Position numbers and translations under genes: made by a program. 64,000 nucleotides of DNA from Asterias amurensis (lineage: Eukaryota > Echinodermata > Asteroidea > Forcipulatida > Asteriidae). A model generated the notes under the pieces. The model ran no database searches. It was not told the DNA's origin and saw only the letters and a program-made list of their open reading frames with translations. Position 1 is the first letter of the stretch. Each line of letters starts with the position of its first letter. Positions 10,481 through 20,507 of this stretch are shown here, piece after piece. The stretch is taken from contig NC_092648.1 of NCBI RefSeq assembly GCF_032118995.1, forward strand, positions 77,001 through 141,000, written 5' to 3'.

Positions 10481-11952
10481 AGAACATATTTGATACTGTG
10501 TGATTTATGGACGGTTTTTATTCTTTAAACAAGGTTGATTATAAGATAATATTAATTTATGGACATACTGGGCTTACACTGCTGGTGCAACATTATGTGC
10601 CGCTTAATGAACCAAATAGAAAAAACACAAGAATTATATTTTGTGAGTGCAGTTGTATTGGTTTTTATTCATTCATTTTTAATGTTCAATTGGTATTTTT
10701 ATCACTATTTATATTATTTTTTTTAAAGTTACTGCAGGGTGTTTTGCCTGGGTAAAAGATGTAGACGTGTTAAACCAATTTGTTGGTACGAATGTTTTAT
10801 GTGATACTTTGGAATTTATGAAGCGATTGCTGATTGACAAATGTAAGAAAAGGTGATTCAAAGTGAAACAGTTAACAGAATGAATTTTCTGAGTGTATTG
10901 CTTGGTAACAGGAAACATTCACAAGCAAAACGGATCATGTTGATGGGATCCTGCTATAGTTGTTTTATTAATCCATTTTGTACCTGTTTCCTTGTGGAGC
11001 AACCCAGTCTTTAGAGTTCCCCTATGGAGGTCCTCTTGTTTTCCCTTTTTCATTTTATTCTTGGTTTCCAAGGTACGGGAAAATCTTTCCCCCCCCCCAC
11101 CCACACACACACACACCCGTAGTTGCCATTATCTATTAATACCTTTTTCACTTTTGTGCCTCAACACACTGCCTCAAAACTTGCAGCTTAATTTAGGTTT
11201 AGTTTCAAGCATCGGACAGTACGTCTTAATAATGATAATGATTTCAGTAAATAATTACAGTTAGACAAAAAATAATGAAGCCAAGTTGAGATAAAACACT
11301 GTGCAATTATCTTGATTCCTTCAATGCAGGTTAAAATAATTCAATGTGCTGAGAATAGACAATAAAACTAATAATGTTTTTAAATGTAAAAAGTATGAAT
11401 GAAAAATATTTATTATTTCAAAAAGTAATACTGACATACTGACGATCTTTAGTCCTTACCACTTTACTCCTATTGGTTCATAGTCACCAATTGATTCTAA
11501 AAAAAAAAAAAACTTTGATTGGCGATAATTTTCCCGATTTTTCTGGATCCCTTCCCTTAATCCGGGTGTTTCAAATCAAGTAGCATTAAGTAGACAAAAA
11601 TTCAAATACAAAAAAACACAACACAGAAAACACATCTTGTTTGCTAAATGTGAAAACCTTCCCAATTCAACCGAACAGGTTCACTGTAATTTGGTGTGAA
11701 ATTTGAGGAATTTTCAGCAGGATATACCAGCAAGTTGTTAGTTGGACATCTATCAATACAACTTTTTAGAGGTTAATTTGGCTTGGTGTTGAATGAGCCA
11801 TTAGCTGATGAAAGTCCCCTTGGAGTTTGGTGCATTCAAGTCTGGTCCTATAATCCTAGGGGGAAGACTGACTGCATTCTTTAGTCTCACCCTACCAAAT
11901 AGAATCTCTGACCTTGTTATGCAGTATATAGGCGCATGTAAAGCATACATAC
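10481..11952. other. Intergenic stretch, no gene seen
   Basis: AT-rich sequence with homopolymer and CA microsatellite runs near 11,085-11,115. No splice-bounded exon or recognisable domain was found on either strand. Confidence 0.5.
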
Positions 11953-12051
11953 TGATCTTAACAGTTAACTTCAGGTGGCATTCAATTGTGTCCACATCTG
12001 ACAGTGGTCGTATGTGCTTCAGCAAGCCAGAGTACTTCAATTTGGTGCCAT
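11953..12051 (-). other. Possible 33-codon symmetric exon of an unknown gene
   Basis: On the minus strand a TTAATTTCACAG acceptor and an ATCA|GTATGT donor bound 99 bp, open as a phase 1-1 exon (DGTKLKYSGLLKHIRPL ... LKLTVKI). No family is recognised and no partner exon was found. A complete MITE begins only 9 bp away on its acceptor side, so the acceptor context could be partly element-derived. Confidence 0.25.
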
Positions 12052-12059
12052 CTGTGAAA

Positions 12060-12419
12060 TTAAAGCCATTGGACACTTTCGGTAAACAGTATTGTCCAAT
12101 GGCCCACACTTCGTGTATCACAACTTATATATCAAATAACAAACCTGTGAAAATTTAGGCTCAATCGGTCATCGGAGTCGGGAGAAAATAACGGGAAAAC
12201 CCACCCTTGTTTCCGCACGTTTCATGACATATGTTTACTATAATCTCGTTGTCGAGAATTGATCATTGTTTTAATGTTGTCTCAGAAAGTAAAGCATTTC
12301 ATGGAATAATATTTCAAGAGAAGTCTTTTATCATTACCTTCTGTAAACCCTGTAAGTTATTTGTAAATGTGTGAACTTTTATTTTTTTCTCTGTTCCGAA
12401 AGTGTATAATGGCTTTAAA
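12060..12419. mobile_element. Complete 360-bp MITE-like element with matching terminal inverted repeats
   Basis: The left end TTAAAGCCATTGGACACTTT and the reverse complement of the right end, TTAAAGCCATTATACACTTT, match at nearly every position. Internal words (ATCAAATAACAAACCTGTGA, GGCTCAATCGGTC) relate it to the 57.2-kb element, as another subfamily. No open frame of transposase size is present, so it is non-autonomous. TTAA at both ends suits a TTAA- or TA-targeting DNA transposon. Confidence 0.82.
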
Positions 12420-15400
12420 GTTGTTTTAAAATTGAACTTTAAAGAAAACCCTTGGAGAAAATACATTTGAATCAACATAAAAAAATATTCTTTGGAACTT
12501 TCTTGGAGATTTGGGCCCTATTTCATAAAACCTGTCAGCATGAAAAATTGCTAAGCACGGAAAAGTATTGCTTAACAGAAACAGGTTACCATACCAGCCA
12601 AATAACATAAAGTTAACGTTGTTGTTACTGGTGCCCATCTCATTGTTTGCTTAGCAAATAAACTCGTCAAGTAGTACACTTTGCTGAACAACTTTATGAA
12701 ATTTGGCCCTGTTGGTGTTTTTAAAATATGAAAGCTTACTAGCGTTGACTGGACTTCATAGTGCAATGGAGACTGCCGTTCTTAGGGGGCTACGAAGCCT
12801 GCATTGGGTACATTTTGATTTTCTTGAAATGTTCAGGTTATTAACAGCTGCGTTAGAATCAGAGGAGTCAGCCAACAAGGACATGTACCATAGAAATCAC
12901 AAATCACTTGGGCTTTAGTCATATAATGGAAAATATCCAACAAACTTGAATAATAAACATACCATAAATGAAATCTGTAGAGTTGAGTGATAGATAGGGT
13001 GTATGTGGTGATGTTTGACAGCCTTGGCTGTAACTAGGTATTATGTAGGACTCTTGTGGCCTAACCCTGGCTGAACTACCATTTTCTACTCAGTGTAGAT
13101 TTCCCTGTCTTATGGGATTGCTGTTCCTCTAGAGACTTAGTACAGTGGAACATCTAAACGAGTTACTGGCACGCAACATAACAGGGTCTCATACTTTGGG
13201 AATTTATTGAGTATTCCATAGAACTCAATCATATCATATTTATTGCTTGGGTTTGTGGGTTGGAATGTTTTACCAATGATGATATAATGCTTGATGTCAG
13301 ATCAGATGTTTTGCATCTCAAAATTAATTGCTGCATGCGATTAATGATATATATTGCTTTTCTTTTTTGGGATAAAGATCTATATTTTTTTTTTGCTTAT
13401 TTTCATTACAGGAAGAATTTATTTATTTGTTATTTGTATTTATTTATTTTTTTGTATTTTTTTGACAGATTACACAATAATGTTTCTTAGTGAAGATCAC
13501 ATTATGCGAAGAACCCTTGTCCCCCTTGAGATCATAATAATGCCACCCCCCTTCCCTTCCTGGTCACATCTCTGGCTGCAATTCAATTATCAATTGACTG
13601 TATCTTGCACTTAGATGTCTTTCATATGATTCTTGCAATGAAGTTATTATATGAACTTTGGACAGTTCAGTTCATTAAGCACATTTTTGGGGTCATGTTA
13701 CCATCTTCTTTAGAGACGGTGGTTTTGTTGATTGATTTTTATTTTAGTTTGAGTTTTAGTCTCAAAGTAGAACATTTGAATCATTCAACATGGTGGTAGA
13801 ATGTAGAAATCGTTTCTTTCAACACCCTTGCATTTTTGGTGATGACTAATGAACTTTGTCATGTTTTGCTCACAAAATAATTGTTTTTGTAATCTTATGA
13901 ATATTTTCACAAAATAGAAACAGGAATAGACACATGTCATTGTCGGACTGCGACTCAAATCAGAGGTGTTAAAAAACAAGCGTTGCTCATTTTTCTAAAA
14001 TGAATTCATTTGACTTTACATCAATCATCATAACTCAGTGAATCATACTGGAAACCAACATCAAGATATATCCAGAGTATTCAAAGAATTGTGACTAGTT
14101 TGTAGAATTCTCCCCCTTCACCTTGACTTGTCCCTCTTTGGATATGATTTGGACTTAACAACGGAAGTGATGTGGACTCAGTGCCACTGGCAAAATCTTT
14201 CAAGCTTGCCAAGTGTTATAGCCAAGTGTTATAGCGCAGTGCAGCTGCGCAATGTGGCCTAGTAATTAATATCGGTTAGACAGGATTTACACAAATGCAT
14301 CAGGGAAATGCTACACGGTTCAAAGTCACTTTATGTTTAGCCATAAAATAAATCAAGTGAGTAAAATATATTGTGGCTGTTTGATCACTATCAGTTTGCT
14401 CTATGATTGTAAGTACCGTGTCCCATTCACATGACAATTCCTATTAGTAGCTAACTTTGATTATATCATGGTGTGGGGAGTTGAATGCCTTTAAAGGGAT
14501 CAATATAACATGCAGTTAATTCTGTCTTGTCTAAAGTAGTTATTCTAAACGATTATGGATAAACCATAAAATGCACAGACAAGTGCATCACAAATGTACA
14601 GCCGCAAAGCAGTTTTAAACATGTTGTTGCTTGAAAGAAGGGGCAGGGCATTTACAAAAATGCAACAGCTCGCCCATTTTGATGCATTTACATTGTGTTA
14701 AAATGTTTTTACTCTTTAAAATCAGTAGGCCTAATATGTTGTGGCAAGTTTCATTTTTAATAACTTGGACAAATTTGGTGTCCTCCTCTACACCTGCCAT
14801 CAATTCATAAATTCCTGGAAGTGTTGACTTTCTTCCGGATGACACATTTTACATTCCATAATCATAGATGATTGATAGCAAGCTACTGAATAAGATGTTA
14901 AATATAAATGTACTATCAATGTAACATCAATCTTGTAATAAGTATGCAACAATTCCCCAATGACTATGGGATAGTTCAGGGTGCTTTCTCTCAATGATCC
15001 ACTCTCAATAAGAATTTACAAACTCTAGACAAAAACAAGAAAATAAATACATTGGTTTGTCAAGCGATTAAAGTAACTATAATATAAACTAAGTGTATGG
15101 GTAAAGACAAGATGGTATTAGAGAACTTCAGAAACCCACCAGTATTTGTTCTAAATAATTAAGATTAAAGGGGGTTATCACGCCATGTAAAAAAGAAGGA
15201 AAACAAGTTTATAGGAACAAAATTATTGCATAAATGGAAAGGTCAAGCAGGGTAATTCTTGTACAATCAGCAAAGTGCTAAGACCACCAAACTGTGCAAT
15301 CAATGCTGATTCATACGTCATCTTTCAACAACCCAAAAAACCACAGTGCATAAATATGAAATTTCCTGAGAATAGATCCTTCAAAATAATGAGTAATTTT

Positions 15401-18400
15401 GTTATTGTAGGTGTCTGGAACCAAAATAATTACAGCGTTGGGTTATCTTAGATAAATTTTCCGATAGTATTCTGAATTGAAGGAAATGTGATTTAGGTTG
15501 ACAAAATAGAATGAGCTGTTGCAAACTGCTAATTTACCAAATTTGGTTATATGCACAAAGTAGTAATGGTGTGACGTTTTGGCCCCTTTAGCAGACTTTC
15601 TCATTTTGTGAGATAATAAGGTTGTTCATCAATATTGCCATGTCCTTAAATTACTATTGATAAATACCCCAGACAGTTTTGCTTTTTCCATTGCTGGAGA
15701 GCGCGTCACGAGGGGCTGATAAAGACATAACTAGAGCTGTTTTGGCTCGGGCCTTTATCGCACAGCCACAACCCTGCCGGTTTTAAACAGCTGTTTAAGA
15801 ACTTGTCCACTACTCTTTTATTACCTTACTATTACAGTCATGGCAAAGCTAGAAGATATACCATTATGTTAATGTGTTTCATTACTTGGCAGGAAAAATG
15901 CGATATGTTAGTAACCAATCTTGATTGTGAATGGCTTTTTTTGGTATGAACTAAGTAGAAATTCAGTAAGGGTTTGCCAGCGACATAACAAAATAAAGAG
16001 CAAGTCACTTTCTGTGTATTTCATTCCAGAGGAAGGTTGTTTAATTTTGTACATAGTTTTTACAGTGTTTTTCTTACAAAGTTTCGATGTAGACTAAACA
16101 AGGGTTTATTTCCTTTAAGATAATCTTGTAAACAAGCAAAGAAACAAGGAACTATACAAGACTGCTTGGTATATGAACCAAATTCATCTTTAATTGAACT
16201 TTCAAATACCAATTGGGTTATTTTAAATTCAATGTGCTATACCTTCTAATTAAAAGGGTTTTCTGCACATATTATTATTGTTTCTATAATTAATAAGAAT
16301 GAATAAATACATGTATTTACAGGTGATATATGTGGATACAGGGAGGAGAGCCATGTTCATGGAGTGGGGATGGGAAACTTTTGTCCTAGTAATGTCAAAA
16401 TGGAGAGTGATTTAAAACAATCAATATTACTTCAGTTAAATTAAAAACACACTACAATCTAGTAGTCTTTTCTTATTAGAGCATCAAGTTAGGAAATGTT
16501 TGAATAGTCTTGCCAGCGTGAACTATTGGACATAAATGGCCAAAGGCGCACAAATGGGAACAGAAGCTTAACAGGGGATAGTAATTATAAAATGAAGTAT
16601 GTAGTTTTGTCTGTCATATATTCAAAGCCACATGAGGATTGTGGTTTTAAAAAAAGTTACATAGGCCAAGTGTAACGAGGACAGACATTTTTGTTATTAC
16701 ATGTACGTGTATTTGGTTTTACAAAAAAAATCTGATTGGTCCTATGTTGTCCAGAGGCCCCTAAAGGGATAGTTATCAGCTAACGTTAAGAAAGCCTTTC
16801 CCAAGCTATTTTAGAAATTACCAGTTAAGAATGACAATTATAGGTAAATTCGTTGACATAATTGGGTCACAAAAGAGTCTGTTCAATGCTCAGCGTCTTG
16901 ACTTGTTTTGCGTATTTTCCATTGTTTCCTATGGCAATATCTCAGTTTTACTGGCACAATATTTGTGTGTTGGTTTTTTCCTCATTTTCCAGGCCATATG
17001 TCTGTCTTTGTTTCATACCTAATACTTTTCAAATGACCTTGTAACTGCTATTAAGTTTTGCTATAAACAATGGTGAAGAACTTGTACAAGAAAAGACTGG
17101 GACATTAATAGTAATTGTTTGACTCTCGCATGCCTGTCTTACCCATTATACAAAGTTATCTTTTGGTCATTAGTGTGGAATTGCGTACATTTATCAGTTG
17201 ATCCCTTTAGGTCCCCGATTAATGCTTGAGACTAAGATGTTACCCACATTAAGGATATGTGCCTTCCTGTGTTGCTTAGATCAAGCTTAAGGGATTTCCT
17301 TCAACAAATCCCTGTGCTTATGTACGTCTCCTCAAACAGCAAACACAGGCCTTACAAGTCAGATTACTCTGTACATTACATATACTTAGTATTTTTAAAT
17401 ACCTTTTTGGTTTGCTGAAATGCATTTGTTTATGAATACTTACAGGAAAAAAATACACTTTTTACAAGCTAGGCAAATTGCGTTCTCTTAAAAATCATTA
17501 ACTTATATATTCTACAGATAAAAACTTAAGCAATAGGGGCCTAATAACAACTGGGCTTAATAACAAAGCAAGGCCATTCACTTTGTAAGCACAAATTAAC
17601 ATTGTAATTATAATTGGTTAAAATTAATCTCGACAGTGTTCAATTGGAACCCTGACTTTAATCACAATCTTTCCATAAAGTGATTTGTTTATTTACATGC
17701 TTGGTGGATTTTTTTTTGCCATTCAGTTATCCCTTTTTCATGGCAACTCTTCAAGTAAATACTACTTACACCTTAAAGTTTTGTTTATAACAAACTCCAC
17801 CCACTTATAAAAGCTCCAGTGCTTGAGCACATTTGTCCCATCTTGTCTGTTGGTCATGTACTTAACAACCAATTAGTTACCCCACAATAACACAATTTTA
17901 CCAAACAAATTTTTGACTCAAGTATACATATATTACAAGTATTTGGTGTTAAACCACAACTTCTTCTAGAAAACTTAGGCAGGGGTCACTTAAAGATTGT
18001 TACTTCAATTAACTGCAAAATGTTCTTTGGTGTTTGTTGATTCCCCAGTGTTTTGTAAGTTACTGCATGACACGTTAACTCACATTTGTGTGATTGTTTA
18101 CACCCCCCAAGGGTAGGTAAAACAATAATGAGAGACAACCTTTTAAAATGCAGCTCCCCCCCCCCACTGTAATACCAAACAACTTGATGCATAGATCTGT
18201 CAGCTTTAAGGTTAACAGCTGACTGCCATTAACATGATCAAATCATTCACCAACTCCACCAACTTGATCACTTCCTTTCCGAATGTTGCCTCAAGGAGAC
18301 GAGGTATTTCAGTGAAGAAACCTTGCTTTTATTCTATTCTATTTTAACGCCGCTTTAATTTGTTGAAAAGGACAGCGACAAACCTAAGTTATTTTTGTCA

Positions 18401-18600
18401 AAAAGTAATTTGCTAAAATCATATATGTCAGTTTTACATAATCACAACTTTTATTTGAAAATCTTGGCTGTAAAAGGTTATTTTCAATCTTAGAAAAAAA
18501 TCTGATTTTGGTTTCAGCCTTGAAGATTTGTTCTTAATGTACAAGGAGGTTATAAATAGGCCTAGCTCTTACGACTTACAAATGATCAAAGCAATTTCCC
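12420..18600. other. Long AT-rich intergenic stretch, no gene seen
   Basis: Both strands were scanned for splice-bounded exons and protein motifs and nothing convincing was found. Features are poly-T and poly-A runs, a C-run near 18,160-18,170 and a GCCAAGTGTTATA direct repeat near 14,205-14,232. The SMOC-like gene ends at 20.47 kb on the minus strand, so part of this could be its 3' UTR, but no decisive signal was seen. Confidence 0.45.
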
Positions 18601-18604
18601 ACAG

Positions 18605-18900
18605 GGATAAAGAATATTCATTCTGGTTTTACCCATACACCGATGTGTGTTAGGCACTGTACACTCAGCATTTTCCCGAGTTCTGTGAAAAACTCACAGC
18701 AAATTACTCGGGTGCAATTCCAACCCATAACCTTTGCAATTCTAGACAATAGATGGCTGCTCTATAATTGCAAAGGTCAACGGTTCAAATCCCATCCAAG
18801 TAACCTACGTGTGATTTTTTCACATAACTTGGGAAAGTACTATAAAGAGTAGGTGCTAACGTATAAAGTGGATAAAACCAAAATGAATATTCGTTCAGCC
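18605..18900. mobile_element. Head-to-head inverted pair of second-family SINEs
   Basis: The outer ends are inverted repeats: GAATATTCATTCTGGTTTTA on the left and the reverse complement of AAAACCAAAATGAATATTC on the right. The left half is a minus-strand copy of the tRNA-headed SINE seen at 22.1 kb. The right half is a plus-strand copy with the B-box CGGTTCAAATCCC. They meet near 18,750, where both carry ATTGCAAAGGT-type head sequence. Confidence 0.75.
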
Positions 18901-19177
18901 GTACTGAATGAAACAATTTTGCAATAACTACCTTTTCTTTGTGTAGAGATAAAGGGACACTTGTTTCTTACTATTTCCAAATCAATCAACATTGGTGTAT
19001 GATGTGATGAGCATTATTGCTATGGTTTAGGATGAGTCATCTCTCAGTACTATTGAAGGAGCTTGTAGGTACACAGAGCAATCCCTGTGTTCTTGCCTCA
19101 TGTCAATCTGTCAACTAAAATACAAATCAAACAACATTTGATTAGTCTTGGTTGGAGGGTAGCTAGTGGAGCAGTGA

Positions 19178-19312
19178 TTAACAGCCTGATACTTCACAGA
19201 GGCAATTGCCTTCCTTACCCCCTTGGTGCCCTTGAAATGCTCCAGAAGAAATTAAAAATTTCTTCATTAGGGTGCCCTTTACTGAGGAGCAAATGCCTTG
19301 GTGCCCTTAATA
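19178..19312. repeat. Dispersed 'GGTGCC' repeat copy
   Basis: It has TGATACTTCACAGAGGCAAT, CCTTGGTGCCCTTGAAATGC and a second GCCTTGGTGCCCTTAATA, the same words as copies at 22.7, 26.7, 28.1, 32.3-33.0 and 34.9 kb. No coding capacity or tRNA head is apparent. The mobilising family is unknown. Confidence 0.75.
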
Positions 19313-19705
19313 ATAATAATAATAATATCAAAGTCTTATATAGCGCACGTATCCACCAAACAAGGTACTCAAGGCGCTGAGTACATACAAACTTTCAGAA
19401 AGAACGGTTATTGCAGTGATGAAATCTGAGACCCAATCATTTAGCAAGGTGCTACAGCGCATTAAGCAGCCACAACCAGGAACACCGGGGCGAACCCCTT
19501 CTCTTTTCGATAAGTGCACTGGGTTCTTTTACATGCATTACACAACCCATGGGACCAACGGCTTTACGTCCCATCCGAAGGACGAAGCAATGGTTAAGTG
19601 TCTTGCTCAAGGACACAGTGTCACGGCTGGGGATTCGAACCCACACTCTGCTGATCAGGAACACCAGAGTTTGAATTTGGTGCTCTTAACCGCTCGGCCT
19701 GATAC
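19313..19705 (-). mobile_element. Full-length SINE with tRNA head, conserved core and LINE-like tail
   Basis: On the minus strand the head GGCCGAGCGGTTAAGAGC (A box) and GGTTCGAATCCCC (B box) are followed by CCTTGAGCAAGACACTTAA. A core follows with GATGGGACGTAAAGCCGTTG and GTCCCATGGGTTG, which resembles a conserved core I recall from invertebrate SINEs. The tail has CGCCTTGAGTACC and GCGCTATATAAGACTTTGA, then (ATT)n. It is the longest and most complete SINE in the window. Confidence 0.85.
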
Positions 19706-20109
19706 TTCCACTTCCTTGTCCTTCAGAGTAACAAACATACAGGACTTGAACCCACAAAGTATGAATGTATTTATCCGTTTATTTCCGTTTGTTAGGGAAG
19801 CGCCATCATAGTATAGTGAACTGTTCTCCCTTGGGGCCGAGGAATGAATGCCTGTATATAATGGTGGCTTAAGTGTTATAATGATAATTATCTTCAAGTA
19901 CGCGCTAATCCACCAATCAGAATTGCAGAAAAGAGTGGTGATAAAAACCTATATTGCACGGCTAATATCACTACCTGCGTCTTGTGTGTTCTATGTCACG
20001 CGCCAAGTTTGCTTGAAGATAAATATGTTCGTCCTTGTTGGATATAGGATTTGAGGCATTGTTGGATATGGGACGCAGAAGCGCTATATTTTTCCGTATT
20101 CCACTCGCG

Positions 20110-20235
20110 CTTGTGTGATAACTTATATAATAAAGACTTGTAATGTGCACATATCCACCCTGCTGAGTGTTGAAGGCACAGGAAATGTGCACCTGATGAG
20201 GGACTGGAACCCACGACCCTGGGATATAGTACAAA
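20110..20235 (-). mobile_element. SINE-like fragment
   Basis: A B-box-like GGGTTCCAGTCCC on the minus strand (about 20,200-20,215) and a tail-like stretch resembling the 19.3-kb SINE end (GTGGATATGTGCACATTACA) suggest a decayed, internally deleted SINE. Confidence 0.5.
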
Positions 20236-20419
20236 TTAAATTTACTAGTCAAAATAATTTCTTTTAGAGTTCCATCAACCTATTGCTAGTACAATGCTGC
20301 TCAAAATGTTTACTGGACCTTAGGTTACTACAAACGCTTAATAGTAAACTTGCCGGTACAACCATGTTTAAGATCTCTTTTGAGGAAGTGTTGGCTCTGA
20401 AAGCCAGTTTGGTCTTGAC

Positions 20420-20507
20420 GTTTTAAATAGCATACTTTGCTCATCTTCAGGAGAGTATACTCTGCTTATCTTTCTCCTAAAGACGAGTAGAGTATGCTGT
20501 TTAAAAC
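20420..20507. repeat. 88-bp imperfect palindrome overlapping the SMOC-like stop codon
   Basis: The left arm (GTTTTAAATAGCATACTTTG...) and the reverse complement of the right arm (GTTTTAAACAGCATACTCTA...) match over roughly 35 bp around a short centre containing GAGAGTATACTC. On the minus strand the right arm supplies the pyrimidine-rich acceptor CTACTCGTCTTTAG used by the proposed last SMOC-like exon. Confidence 0.8.

Noticed and set aside
18210-18325. An alternative SMOC-like terminal exon on the minus strand ending in TAA
   Set aside because: The frame would fit but the acceptor region is purine-rich. A much better acceptor with an in-frame stop lies at 20,476.
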